Counted from the stretch's first letter, positions 41,659 through 51,317 are shown. The stretch is 64,000 nt of DNA from a bacterium 1xD42-87 (GCA_003611805.1 RAYM01000023.1:52445-116444); one strand, 5' to 3'. Numbers and translations: made by a program. The notes: generated by a model from the sequence alone, not told the origin.

Positions 41659-43284
41659 TCAATGCTTTTTTCTATTTTTGACAAAATCGGACAGCACATA
41701 GAGCAAAATCAGACACCAGGAAAGCGCCAGCGCGGCGAGGAGCAGCACGGCAGTCTGCGGCAGCGGACCAAGTTCCTGGCGGCTGCCTGTTGCTATGTCT
41801 TTCTGGTCTAAGCGGTAGAGAGCGGTGACGTCCGCAGTAAGCTGTTCCATGTAGGCATCGTCCACCGTCTGTCCGCGCCTCACTGAGACTGCCACATTTT
41901 CAATGAGCTGTCCCGCCGCGTTTCGGAGGGAGGCGGAGCCGTTAAACACGGGCGTCACAAAGGTGTCCCCCGTATGGGCGAGAAGAAGTTCGGAAGCGTC
42001 CAGTTTTATGGAATAGTGGGTGCTGTTGTCCTCCCCGCTCCTGGCAAGGTAATCCTGATAGGCGGGCGACTCCTGTGCCTTTAATGTGACGGGCAGATAT
42101 CCTTCTGTCTGCGCGTAGCCGGTCTGTACCTCGTCTGTCAGAAGGAACTGTGCAAAGAGCCATGATGCAAGCACCTCCTGCGGGTCTGCCTTGTTGAACA
42201 CGCAGATGGAAGGACCCTGGGAAATCATCTGGGGATTTTCGGGATTGATCTGGGGCACCATCCGCACAGCCGTCTCGAAATCCACGAAAGCATCCTCGCT
42301 GATGTCGGACAGTGGCGCGTCTGCGCCCATCCATGTGGCGCCCGCCGTGGAGTCGATGGCGAACACACACTGACCCGCATTGAGGAAATTGGCGGGATAG
42401 CTGGAAATCTTAAAGGTGGAAAAAGCGCCGCTTTCCACATGATCCGCAATCTCGTATAGAAAAGCCTCCGTGGTGTCATTGAAAAGCCCGATATCACCCT
42501 CGGGCGTGGAATAATCCGCTCCCTGCTGCTTTAAAAACTGGATCATCATGTTGTCCGTGGACTTATAGATGAAAGGAATCATCACGTTCTGTCCGTTTAT
42601 GGCAAAGGTGCCGTCCGCATTTTTGGCTGTGGCTGCCTCCGACACTTCCCAGATAAAATCCCATGTCAGCACGTCGGGGAGGGTGTAGCCCAGCTTTTCC
42701 ACAAAATCCTTGTTGATGTAGCAGCACTCGGTGGAGCGCATGTAGGGGATGGCGTAGTGCTGTCCCTCCAGCACGCATTCCGAGAGAAACTGGGGAACGA
42801 TCTCCTCCTGCGCGGGTCCGTCGTAGAGGAGCGCGCTGCCGCCGAGCCCGTATTTTTCATCGGCGAAAAGAGAATCCAGAGGAACCACGGTGTTTTTTCC
42901 GGTCATGTAGGTGGCGATGTGATCCGGGTAGGTGATGCACACATTGGGCGTGGTGCCGGTTGCGATGTTGGTGATCACGTCATTGAAGATCCTGCCGTAG
43001 TCGGTGTAGAGCTTCATGTTGACTTTGATGTTGGGGTAAAGCGACTCAAAGTCCGCAATGGCTTTTTTGTAGACGTCGGTCTGGTTTTTGTTGGTGTCGT
43101 TCTTAGCCCAGAAGGTGACCTCATAATTCTTTGAGGTGTCAAATTCTGCGGGCGCGGTAAACGTCGGCAGCGCTTTGGAGCCGTGACAGCCGGTGAGGGT
43201 AAGGAGGCTCACCCCAATAAACAGCGACACCAGCGCTTTCCTTCGGTTTGTATGCGTTTTGCGTTTCTTGTTTTTCGTTCTCAA
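41659..43284 (-). CDS. Sugar ABC transporter solute-binding lipoprotein with C-terminal helix
   Basis: 541 residues. Lipoprotein signal (ALVSLFIGVSLLTLTGC), then a family 1 solute-binding domain (YEVTFWAKNDTNKNQTDVYK; ADFESLYPNIKVNMKLYTDY; AIPYMRSTECCYINKDFVEK). Unusually, the C-terminus carries a membrane helix (TAVLLLAALALSWCLILLY) and a basic tail, so it would be anchored at both ends. The start is a TTG with AAAGGAAA upstream. Last gene of the importer operon (ATPase, two permeases, binding protein). The ligand is probably an oligosaccharide. Confidence 0.85.
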   Translation of the reverse strand: MRTKNKKRKTHTNRRKALVSLFIGVSLLTLTGCHGSKALPTFTAPAEFDTSKNYEVTFWAKNDTNKNQTDVYKKAIADFESLYPNIKVNMKLYTDYGRIFNDVITNIATGTTPNVCITYPDHIATYMTGKNTVVPLDSLFADEKYGLGGSALLYDGPAQEEIVPQFLSECVLEGQHYAIPYMRSTECCYINKDFVEKLGYTLPDVLTWDFIWEVSEAATAKNADGTFAINGQNVMIPFIYKSTDNMMIQFLKQQGADYSTPEGDIGLFNDTTEAFLYEIADHVESGAFSTFKISSYPANFLNAGQCVFAIDSTAGATWMGADAPLSDISEDAFVDFETAVRMVPQINPENPQMISQGPSICVFNKADPQEVLASWLFAQFLLTDEVQTGYAQTEGYLPVTLKAQESPAYQDYLARSGEDNSTHYSIKLDASELLLAHTGDTFVTPVFNGSASLRNAAGQLIENVAVSVRRGQTVDDAYMEQLTADVTALYRLDQKDIATGSRQELGPLPQTAVLLLAALALSWCLILLYVLSDFVKNRKKH

Positions 43285-43368
43285 TGGTTTTTCCTTTCAG
43301 AAACAGTTTTGGCTGAATCAATAACAGACGCAATGTGACAGGACAGAGTTTGGTTTTCATGTCACGAT

Positions 43369-44202
43369 TCAACCCTTGGTACCTCCTCTCGCCACGCCGG
43401 ACATAATCTGTTTGCGGAACAGGAGAAACAGAATCACGAGGGGCAGGGAAATCACCACCACCGCCGCCATCATGGCGGGAATGTTGGCACGTCCGAACCC
43501 GTTTTCGCGGATTTCCTGTATGCCGTTGGAGACCAGATAGTAGTCGGCGTCGTCGGTGATCAGGCGGGGCCACACGTAAGAGTTCCAGCACTCAATGATT
43601 TTTAAGATCGTGATGGTGACCAGCGTGGGGCGGCAGATCGGAATCATCACCCTGCGCAGATACCGCAGATCGGACGTGCCGTCCACCTTGGCGGCGTAGT
43701 ACAGCTCGTCGGGAATCTGGGCGAAGTTTTCCCGCAGCAGATAAATATAAAATACCGAGGTTACTGATGGAAGGATCAGTCCCGTGAAGGTGTTTCGCAG
43801 TTCCAAGTTGGTGATGGTGGTAAAGTTGGTAATCACCACCAGTTCATTCGGAATCATCATCAGCGCAAGAAATAGGGTAAACACGATATCGCGCCCCGCA
43901 AACTGCAGTCTCGCGAAGGCGAAAGCCGCCAGCGTGATGACAACGAGCATAAGGGCCGTGGTGCCAAGCGTAAACAGAAGCGTGTTTAACAGATATCTGC
44001 CCAGCGGCACGGTGGTGAAGGCGTCCGCGTAGTTTTGAAAGGTGGGGGAGAGGGTGAAAAATTTCGGAATATATTCCGCGTTGTATGCGCCGTAATCTTT
44101 CACGGAAGTCAGCACCATCCAGTAGAAGGGAAACAATACAATCAGCGCCCAGAAGGTGAGAAAGGCGTAGGTGATGATAGTGAGTAAGCGGGATTTCTTC
44201 AT
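43369..44202 (-). CDS. Sugar ABC transporter permease (MalG-like)
   Basis: 277 residues, six membrane segments. The cytoplasmic EAA loop reads YYAAKVDGTSDLRYLRRVMIP, contacting the ATPase. The frame runs back to 44373, but the upstream part is unlike protein; AAGGAG precedes the ATG at 44202, giving the normal MKKSRLLTIITYAF start. Partner of the MalF-like permease upstream. A 170-base, hairpin-rich gap separates the two permease genes, unusual inside such an operon. Confidence 0.88.
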   Translation of the reverse strand: MKKSRLLTIITYAFLTFWALIVLFPFYWMVLTSVKDYGAYNAEYIPKFFTLSPTFQNYADAFTTVPLGRYLLNTLLFTLGTTALMLVVITLAAFAFARLQFAGRDIVFTLFLALMMIPNELVVITNFTTITNLELRNTFTGLILPSVTSVFYIYLLRENFAQIPDELYYAAKVDGTSDLRYLRRVMIPICRPTLVTITILKIIECWNSYVWPRLITDDADYYLVSNGIQEIRENGFGRANIPAMMAAVVVISLPLVILFLLFRKQIMSGVARGGTKG

Positions 44203-44376
44203 TGCTTCTATACTCCTTTTTACGAATACAATAAATAGCGTCTGCGAAACTCTTTTTAGAGTTACATGAAATGCAATTTCAATAACGAAGAGGGAGTTTC
44301 GAAATTGCCCATTTAACATAAGTCCATTGAAGAATGCGGAGCATTCCTTGGATCGAGAGCGCAGGCTCCCCATCGG

Positions 44377-45270
44377 TTAATGGTAGTGCACATGTTTCCG
44401 GCTCACCAGCAGATTGACACAGGTGATGGTCAAAACGATGGCAAACAGGATAATTGCCGCTGCCGAGGCATAGGAAGGGTAGCCGCCGCTGTCCCGGTAA
44501 AGCATGTCGTACACATAGCCTACGATGGTGTTCATGCCCGCTGCGTTCAAGTTGGTGCCGAACAGCGCCACCGCGTCGCTGTATGCCTTGAAGGCGCCGA
44601 TAAAGCCCGTGATGACCAGATAGAAGAGCATGGGGGAAATCATGGGCAGGGTGATCTTAAAAAACATGCGGATGCGGCCCGTGCCGTCCACGCGAGCGGC
44701 ATTGTAATAAACCGGATTCACACCGGCAAGCGCGCTTGTCAGTATCAGGATTTTAAAAGGCATGACAACCCATACCGTGTAAAAGCAGAGCACAAACATT
44801 TTCGCCCAGTAGGGACCTTCGATGAAGTCCACGGAGCCGCCGCCAAAGCAGTGGATCAGCAGATTCACCAGACCGTCGGAGTAGGGCGTTTTCTTAAAAA
44901 GAATCATAAACACCAGACCGACCGCCAGCGTGTTTGTCACATAAGGCAGGAAAAAGACGGTCTGAAACAGCTCCTGCAGGGGCTTGATGGAACTGAGCGC
45001 TACAGAGATCAGAAGCGCAAGCCCTGTGGAGAGAGGTACGGTGATAATCACCAGAATAAAGGTGTTCTTTAACGCCTGCAGAAAATAGGTGTCGTGCAGG
45101 ACGTAGGAGTAGTTGTAGCCGCCCATGCCGTAAAACGTCTGGGAGGCAGAGTTGTAGCCCTCCTCGAAGGAATAGATAAATACGTCGATTAAAGGATAGA
45201 TCATAAACGCGCCCAGAAACAGGAGCGCGGGCAGCAGATAGAGCCAGCCCTTCAAATTTCGGTTTTCCAT
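44377..45270 (-). CDS. Sugar ABC transporter permease (MalF-like)
   Basis: 297 residues, six membrane segments beginning LKGWLYLLPALLFLGAFMIY. EAA loop: YYNAARVDGTGRIRMFFKITL. The in-frame ATG at 45282 is part of the ribosome site (ATGGAG), so the ATG at 45270 is chosen. Forms the heterodimeric channel with the MalG-like permease. It follows the ATPase gene by about 140 bases. Confidence 0.88.
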   Translation of the reverse strand: MENRNLKGWLYLLPALLFLGAFMIYPLIDVFIYSFEEGYNSASQTFYGMGGYNYSYVLHDTYFLQALKNTFILVIITVPLSTGLALLISVALSSIKPLQELFQTVFFLPYVTNTLAVGLVFMILFKKTPYSDGLVNLLIHCFGGGSVDFIEGPYWAKMFVLCFYTVWVVMPFKILILTSALAGVNPVYYNAARVDGTGRIRMFFKITLPMISPMLFYLVITGFIGAFKAYSDAVALFGTNLNAAGMNTIVGYVYDMLYRDSGGYPSYASAAAIILFAIVLTITCVNLLVSRKHVHYH

Positions 45271-45408
45271 ATATATCTCCATTCCGAAGCGACATTTTAT
45301 CCAAATAGGAAACTGCGACTGTGCAGATTTTATATCAAGGCAAAGGGGATGTGATGATATTTGTGCTGTTATCCAATGGATTTGTGATGCTCCTGTATCA
45401 TTTATCTT

Positions 45409-46521
45409 TTACTTCGCTGTCTCAAAAGGAATACGAGTTTCGGTGTCCTTCGCGAAGAGAAAGACCTTCTGCGGTTTCAGCGCAAACCGAACCGTATCGC
45501 CGGACAGATGCTCGCAGCTTTCCGCGTCCACGATGGAGCGGATCATGGGATTTTGCGAGGCGGGGTGGGTGGAGACGATACTCACGTCCCGTCCCATGAC
45601 TTCCGGCCTGTTTAGGCGGCAGGTGAGTGCGCCGTTTTCCGACAGGATAAATCCCTCCGGGCGTATGCCCACGTACACCGGCTGGTCGGGCACGTTTTTC
45701 AACGTGAGAACCGTTTCTTCTCCGATCAGGAGGGAACCGTTTACCACCTTCCCCTCAAAGATATTGATGGGCGGCGTTCCAAGGAACTTCGCGACAAACA
45801 GATTGGCAGGATTGTCGTACACCTCCTGCGGTTTTCCGATCTGTTGTACCAGCCCGTCCTTCATCACGACGATCAGATCGGAGATGCTCATCGCCTCGTC
45901 CTGATCGTGGGTCACAAAGATCGTTGTGATTGCCGTCTTTTCCTGGATGCGGCGTATCTCCTCGCGGGTCTGGAGCCTGAGTCTGGCGTCCAGATTGGAG
46001 AGCGGTTCATCCAGAAGAAGAACCCGGGGCAGCTTGACCAGTGCCCTCGCGATGGCAACGCGCTGCTGCTGACCGCCGGACAGTTCCGCAGGCTTGCGGT
46101 CCAGAAGGTCGCCTATCTGCACAAGCCCTGCGGCTTCCTCCACTCGGGCGCGCATCTCTTCTTTGGAAAGTTTGTCCGTGCCTTTCAGATTTTCCAGAGG
46201 GAAGCGGATGTTCTGTTCCACGTTTAAGTGTGGATAGAGCGCGTAGTTCTGGAAAACCATGCCTACGCCCCGCTTCTGCGGGGTAAGCGGCGTGACGTCC
46301 TCCTCGTCAAAAAAGATCTGCCCACCGGTGGGCTTTTGCAGACCGCAGATCAGATTGAGAGTCGTGCTTTTCCCGCAGCCGGAAGGACCGAGGAGCCCTA
46401 CCAGTGTGCCGTCGGGTATCTCAAAGGTAAAATCGTTTACGGCGGTGACGTCGTCTTTCTTTTTATTACCTCTGCCTCTGCCGGGGAATTTCTTTGTCAG
46501 ATGTGAGAGTACGATTTTCAT
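45409..46521 (-). CDS. Sugar ABC transporter ATPase (MsmX/UgpC type)
   Basis: 370 residues. Walker A GPSGCGKST, Q-loop VFQNYALYPHLNV, signature LSGGQQQRVAIARAL, Walker B LLLDEPLSNLDA, H-loop VTHDQDEAM; a C-terminal regulatory TOBE/MalK-like domain (VYVGIRPEGFILSENG). There is a short extra basic stretch near the N-terminus (GRGRGNKKKDD). Powers the downstream permeases and may serve other importers, as MsmX does in Bacillus. First gene of the operon. Confidence 0.9.
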   Translation of the reverse strand: MKIVLSHLTKKFPGRGRGNKKKDDVTAVNDFTFEIPDGTLVGLLGPSGCGKSTTLNLICGLQKPTGGQIFFDEEDVTPLTPQKRGVGMVFQNYALYPHLNVEQNIRFPLENLKGTDKLSKEEMRARVEEAAGLVQIGDLLDRKPAELSGGQQQRVAIARALVKLPRVLLLDEPLSNLDARLRLQTREEIRRIQEKTAITTIFVTHDQDEAMSISDLIVVMKDGLVQQIGKPQEVYDNPANLFVAKFLGTPPINIFEGKVVNGSLLIGEETVLTLKNVPDQPVYVGIRPEGFILSENGALTCRLNRPEVMGRDVSIVSTHPASQNPMIRSIVDAESCEHLSGDTVRFALKPQKVFLFAKDTETRIPFETAK

Positions 46522-46656
46522 ATGTTTTCAGTCCTTTCCCAAATCCGCGAAATGGATTCTGTGTCTGTGCCTTAATCTATCATAGAAAATTGCGACAAAA
46601 ATATGGTATTATACCGAATGGGTTTGCCCGTCTGTGGAATCATGGCGGTCGGTACG

Positions 46657-47406
46657 TCAGATGCCGTACTCGTCCCGCAAATCAGCGGATATGTGATCCA
46701 GATCGGGATAGACGAAACTCTCCGTGATGCCCAGCACCCGGAGACTGTCGATAAAGTATTTCTTCCGCTCGTGCGGGATAATAATTTTATAGAGCATATT
46801 TTCGTCGCAGATATCCTCCAGATGCTTTAGGGAATTGTGTACGGTAAAGTTGGAGTGCTGGGAGTACATCCGCAGATTGTTTTCCGTGGAGCTGCATGCC
46901 AGAATGCGGTTTGTCAGCTCGTGGTTGTGGTGCGCGTGCTTGAAGGCGGGCAGCAGCATTTCCTGCGTGGTGTCGGCGTCGATGGGATAAATGCAGTTGC
47001 CGAACCCTTCCTGCTCGTTCAAAAGCCCAGGCGCCAGCACCCAGACGCAGCCGTCCGTATGAGACAGCTCCCTGTAAGTCTCCGTGGCGAAAAACACCGC
47101 GATCAGGGGAGACTGGCTCCAGTCCAGCATTCTGGTGGGAAGCCCGTAGTGCTGCATCAGGGAGACCCAGCCCGCGTAATTGTGTTTGGCGGGAGGATTG
47201 TCGATGATCTGTCTGGCGCGGGTGTAGAAGTCGTTGGTGATATACCGCTCCGCCTCCAATCGCTTTTTGCTGCGCTGGATGGAGGGGATCAGCGTGAGCG
47301 ACGCGTTTTCTTCCCCGCGGTACCAGAGCCGCACGCCGTGTTTCTGATATAAACCGTTTACGAACTGTAAAAGCTCGTCGATGGTGCATATTTCCTGTGT
47401 TATCAT
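46657..47406 (-). CDS. FRG-domain protein
   Basis: 249 residues. The FRG signature is seen as VRLWYRGEENASLTLIPSI near the N-terminus, followed by LMQHYGLPTRMLDWSQSP and AVFFATETY. FRG domains occur in phage-defence and stress proteins and are sometimes linked to ADP-ribosyl or nucleotide chemistry; the activity here is unknown. GGAGG precedes the ATG. Its plus-strand neighbours include an immunity-like gene, so this may be a defence/conflict patch. Confidence 0.8.
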   Translation of the reverse strand: MITQEICTIDELLQFVNGLYQKHGVRLWYRGEENASLTLIPSIQRSKKRLEAERYITNDFYTRARQIIDNPPAKHNYAGWVSLMQHYGLPTRMLDWSQSPLIAVFFATETYRELSHTDGCVWVLAPGLLNEQEGFGNCIYPIDADTTQEMLLPAFKHAHHNHELTNRILACSSTENNLRMYSQHSNFTVHNSLKHLEDICDENMLYKIIIPHERKKYFIDSLRVLGITESFVYPDLDHISADLRDEYGI

Positions 47407-47534
47407 AATTCCTCCGCATTTTCCGGGACCGTAATCGAGCCTGTCCGATTTTGTTATGGACTTGACAGCCCTTTTTTGTCATAATGATTATAGAAGATTT
47501 TGGAAGGTTGTACAAGGGTTAATCGGAAAGGGAT

Positions 47535-47991
47535 GTGCGTCCGCAAATTATCATAAACAACATTCACACGAAAAAATATGATATCAGAAAATTTGCCGGA
47601 GAAAAGTTTTCGACAGGAAACGTTGCGGAAAGTGATCAGAGGGAAGATTCCCTATATTTGTTTGAACATGAACCGTTTATCAAAATAAAAGTTAAAATTT
47701 TGGCTGTTGAGGGAGAAAGGGCACATATTACGTGCAAGGGAACTGTAGTTGAAGACGGCTATGCTTCGCCGGTCAAAGCAGTTAAGTTTACATGGGACTG
47801 CTGGCTGCCGCTTGTTGTATATGATTTTTATCGCATCCGTATATGGTCAGTATAAGTTCTGTCTGTTTGCGGGTGCAGTAATGCCGGGTGTCTATTATTT
47901 TGACACGGCAGAGGGGGAAAGGCGTATTTTTCACAAGTTCTGCGATACTTTTACGGAATTTTTGAATCTGGTGGTAACTGACGAGGCGTAA
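47535..47991 (+). pseudogene. Unknown gene, probably frameshifted
   Basis: The first frame (47535-47855) reads KYDIRKFAGEKFSTGN and FIKIKVKILAVEGERAHITC and ends near WLPLVVYDF. A second frame, open from 47749 to 47991, continues YGQYKFCLFAGAVMPGVYYF and FHKFCDTFTEFLNLVV. Both read like one protein with a frameshift near 47820-47845. Not recognised; its position before an immunity-like gene suggests a related role. Confidence 0.45.
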
Positions 47992-48012
47992 CTATTATTT
48001 AAGAGGTACAAT

Positions 48013-48399
48013 ATGGAGCTGAATATCAATTCTCCCGCCTATTTCAGCGATCAGTATGGCGTTGACGACGAAGTATACAGGTATTGCCGAAGCCTGTATG
48101 CTTTCTTTAAGGACAAAGAATACAGCAAGACGTTGTCGGTCATAGGAATTACCCCGGTGATCGCCCCCAAAGAACTGTATGAGCAGGGGTTGTGGAAAGA
48201 ACATACAAAGGTCGTATCTCTGGGAGCGTGCGCGATCATCAGTATCAGAATGGATTTTGAAAGTTATTACGAGGCGGACAGCAGTGGGAAAATAGAACTG
48301 ATCCGGGAAATGATTGTTAAGGCTGTCAGAAAGATAAAAGCAAAAGGTAAGTTTGACTGGGAAAGATTTAGGGACGATCTGATGAATTTTTCAGACTGA
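48013..48399 (+). CDS. Immunity-like protein (Imm44-like, tentative)
   Basis: 128 residues, cytosolic: MELNINSPAYFSDQYGVDDE, then GITPVIAPKELYEQGLWKEH and ISIRMDFESYYEAD, ending with a basic helix. I associate this pattern with small immunity proteins of polymorphic toxin systems (Imm44 label from memory, unverified). The cognate toxin is not in the window. It is preceded by AAGAGG and sits between two other unknown genes. Confidence 0.5.
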   Translation: MELNINSPAYFSDQYGVDDEVYRYCRSLYAFFKDKEYSKTLSVIGITPVIAPKELYEQGLWKEHTKVVSLGACAIISIRMDFESYYEADSSGKIELIREMIVKAVRKIKAKGKFDWERFRDDLMNFSD

Positions 48400-48447
48400 G
48401 ACATTAGGAAACGTATGGAGGGCTTATGAAACAGGAAAGGGGCGGCA

Positions 48448-49893
48448 ATGGATTCTACAAATGAACTTGGCAGATGTTTTGAGCGGATTGGCGGTTACTG
48501 CAACAGTGCAGAATACGGGAAAGCGCGGGAAGAACTTGACAAAATCGAGCCATACTGCAAAACGCCTGCCGATAAGGCGCGTTTACATTATTCGCGCGGC
48601 TATATCAACTATGCGACGGTAAGCCAGCTTTCTGCCCTTCTGGAATATCGGAGAGGGTTGCGGGAAGATCCCACTGATCCCTTGAAACTGAAAAAGGATT
48701 GCAAATACGCCGTAAAACTGATCAAAAAGGAATATGCCGAGCTGCAAAGGGTAGCTGCGGATATCGTTAACATGATAAATCTGCGGTACCATGAGATTCC
48801 AGAGGAAAACAAAGCGGAAGTTGACGAGAAGACGTTTCAGCTGCTTTTGGGATTTCACCAGAGTATCAGACCGCCGCGTATTGACAATATCATTTTAGGA
48901 TTTCCAAAAGAGGATATCTTTCTCGGATTCGGGGATTACTATGCGAAGCTCACAGGAGAAAAGCAGGAAGAGGCAAAACGATTTTTGGAAGAAGCATATC
49001 AGATTACAGACCGGGAAAGCTTTTTGGCGTGTATCCGCGACAATCCGAACCTGTATATAAACGGCTATATCGGCGATGCCATAGCGTACTTAAATGATGA
49101 ATCAGCTTTTGCTGTCGATACACTGGATGAGGATGAAAAGCTGTGCTTTCTGGCTAAGGCGGAGTTTGTAAAGTCGTTTGCAAACTATCTGCCGGATGCA
49201 GGCGTCATTGTATGGGATATGAGTGAGCGGATAGGACTGACGCGGCTGGCGTTTGCCTGTGATATGATCAATGAAGAAGAGTACTGCCACGGTATGGACG
49301 ACATGTCCCGGATATTAAAGGCGGGGCTTAAATCCTTTGAGGAATACGCGAGGTCATTTATATTCGGGTCGGCGCTATTTTTCTTCAAGGTGAAGTCTAT
49401 GAATATCAATAAAGCGACCATTCTCATCATAATAGGAAATCAGTTGTTCCCGGCACCGCAGAAACAGTTTTCCGAGTTCCGGGTCAAAATGGGTTCCCAG
49501 CGATTCTTCTATGATCTGAAACGCGCTGTCGTAGTTCATGCTGTCCTTATAACAACGTTTGCTGACCAGCGCGTCAAACACATCCGCCAGCGCCATAATC
49601 CGTGCCTCCGGCGGGATATCCAGCCCGGCAAGGTGTTCCGGGTAGCCCTCCCCGTTCCATTTTTCATGGTGGTAGTGGGCAATGTTTTCCGCGATCTGGA
49701 TAAAGGCTTCATCCTCCACGCCTTGCAGTACCTTTGCGACGATTTCCCCGCCTTTACCGGCGTGATCTTTCATTTCCTCAAATTCGTTCGGGGTAAATTT
49801 TCCCGGTTTTCGCAAAATACGGTCGTCTACAGCCATTTTTCCGAGGTCATGCATGGGCGCAGCTTTTGTCACGTAGGTGAGAAATTCTTTTGA
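48448..49893 (+). CDS. DUF1266 protein, 3' end fused antisense to neighbour
   Basis: 481-codon frame. The N-terminal part (about 1-100) is helical (REELDKIEPYCKTPADKARL); the second part is DUF1266-like (GLTRLAFACDMINEEEYCH, then LKSFEEYARSFIFGSALFFF). From about residue 312 (position 49380) the reading is simply the reverse complement of the HD-GYP gene's 3' end, with no protein-like character. The native end of DUF1266 seems lost and the frame runs 519 bases antisense into the neighbour. GGGGCGG lies before the ATG; an AAAGG is also near. Confidence 0.65.
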   Translation: MDSTNELGRCFERIGGYCNSAEYGKAREELDKIEPYCKTPADKARLHYSRGYINYATVSQLSALLEYRRGLREDPTDPLKLKKDCKYAVKLIKKEYAELQRVAADIVNMINLRYHEIPEENKAEVDEKTFQLLLGFHQSIRPPRIDNIILGFPKEDIFLGFGDYYAKLTGEKQEEAKRFLEEAYQITDRESFLACIRDNPNLYINGYIGDAIAYLNDESAFAVDTLDEDEKLCFLAKAEFVKSFANYLPDAGVIVWDMSERIGLTRLAFACDMINEEEYCHGMDDMSRILKAGLKSFEEYARSFIFGSALFFFKVKSMNINKATILIIIGNQLFPAPQKQFSEFRVKMGSQRFFYDLKRAVVVHAVLITTFADQRVKHIRQRHNPCLRRDIQPGKVFRVALPVPFFMVVVGNVFRDLDKGFILHALQYLCDDFPAFTGVIFHFLKFVRGKFSRFSQNTVVYSHFSEVMHGRSFCHVGEKFF

Positions 49894-51114
49894 AAATCCG
49901 TAGGCCGCCCCTGCGCGCTCCAGTTCTTTTGTGAAAATCCGTATGACTTCGCTGGTTCTCTTTACATGACCTCCCGTGCTGCTGTCGCGGCTCTCGATCA
50001 TGTCAGCCATGCCGAGAAGCATTTTGTCCTGCATACTGCTTATATGTGCCGTCTTTTCTTCCACAGCCTTTTCCAGTTCTTCGTTGTAGTCATGTAAAAG
50101 GCGTATGTATTCCCTTCTCTGCGTCTCGTCCTGCAACTCCACCATAAGCCCGATTTTTCGCTTCCCGGCGCCATGGAATAGCGGTTTGATGGTGCAGCTT
50201 AATTCTTTGTCTTTCGTGAGGATATAGTAATTTTGTGCATTGTTATTCGGTGCCTTGTCAAGCCTTCTGGCAATATTTTCATACAGAAAAGGTGTCTCTT
50301 TGCTGATCGGGTCATCCATGCGGAGGTCCGCGATTTCGGGAAGATATTCTATCACTTTTTCATTGCAGCCAAGATACCTGTGTTGGTTGTCGAACACCAG
50401 ATAGCCGTAGGTGCTGTGTTCTTCCAGTGCTTTTGCGATATTGTCAGAAACCTCATACATGCCGATCCGGCGGATCAGGGAGAGGATCAGTATCTCATCC
50501 AGCAGATAGACAAAAGTCATCCACTCGACCCGTGAATGCAGCATCCGCTCTCCGGCGTAAACGCCGACGGACACAATCTGGGCAAGGAAAAGCGAGAGGA
50601 CGACTTTATAGGAAATTTTTTTCCGCTGGGAAAAGGAAGCTGCCAGTATCCACATGCCAAGCGCCATACAAAGAAGCACATAGACCGGGTAAAGGCTGTG
50701 CATGGGACCGTATTCTTTTTCCAGGAAGGATACGCCGTCTATCTGCATTAGGGAAATTCTGCTGTAAAAATCTGTCCGCAGGCCGACCTGAAAAGCGTAA
50801 TAGATGACAACGGAGGCGAACAGGACGAGGAAGAGCAGCAGTACATGGTTTACCTGCCGGCGGCACAGATTTGCAATACTTACGAAAAGCAGAATGGGAA
50901 CGAGCACGCCGCCCAGATAGACCAGATTATTGCCCCGGATGGCGTTTTCCAGAGAAGAGGACGTGCAGATCGAGTAGTAGCCGAAATTTCCGATAGAGAT
51001 CGCCACAAAAAGGAGCAGATAATTGGTTATTTTCTGCTTTTGCCCAATTTTAACCAGCAGCATGAAAAAGATCACGGACATGATAAACGCGATACCATAA
51101 AGTGGAATAATCAT
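49375..51114 (-). CDS. 7TM-sensor / PAS-like / HD-GYP phosphodiesterase
   Basis: 579 residues. About seven membrane segments (1-215) of the histidine-kinase N-terminal type are followed by a PAS-like region (YGYLVFDNQHRYLGCNEKVI), a short coiled coil and an HD-GYP domain: MHDLGKMAVDDRILRKPGKF, DHAGKGGEIVAKVL, HHEKWNGEGYPEHLAGLDIP and RIMALADVFDALVSKR. It probably degrades cyclic di-GMP in response to a membrane signal. Complete and probably functional; its last 519 bases are overlapped by the opposite DUF1266 frame. Confidence 0.88.
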   Translation of the reverse strand: MIIPLYGIAFIMSVIFFMLLVKIGQKQKITNYLLLFVAISIGNFGYYSICTSSSLENAIRGNNLVYLGGVLVPILLFVSIANLCRRQVNHVLLLFLVLFASVVIYYAFQVGLRTDFYSRISLMQIDGVSFLEKEYGPMHSLYPVYVLLCMALGMWILAASFSQRKKISYKVVLSLFLAQIVSVGVYAGERMLHSRVEWMTFVYLLDEILILSLIRRIGMYEVSDNIAKALEEHSTYGYLVFDNQHRYLGCNEKVIEYLPEIADLRMDDPISKETPFLYENIARRLDKAPNNNAQNYYILTKDKELSCTIKPLFHGAGKRKIGLMVELQDETQRREYIRLLHDYNEELEKAVEEKTAHISSMQDKMLLGMADMIESRDSSTGGHVKRTSEVIRIFTKELERAGAAYGFSKEFLTYVTKAAPMHDLGKMAVDDRILRKPGKFTPNEFEEMKDHAGKGGEIVAKVLQGVEDEAFIQIAENIAHYHHEKWNGEGYPEHLAGLDIPPEARIMALADVFDALVSKRCYKDSMNYDSAFQIIEESLGTHFDPELGKLFLRCREQLISYYDENGRFIDIHRLHLEEK

Positions 51115-51317
51115 AGGAAATGCCCCTTCTTTCTGACAAATGAAATTTAAAAACCTTCAACCAGTTTTATGCTATACAGCCGGCGTAAAAAAACAAGGCT
51201 TTTGGCAGGAACGTCAATTTTCTGGCAGAAACGTCAGCGAAAACAGAGGTGTGGAGATTGACAAAGGGCGGAGATAGCAAATATGATTAGAGTGAAAAAT
51301 GTGTTGAAAAGGGGTGC

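Noticed and set aside
44380..45072. 230-codon plus-strand frame opposite the MalF-like permease
   Set aside because: Antisense shadow with Asp/Gln/His-rich translation; the permease motifs are clear on the other strand.
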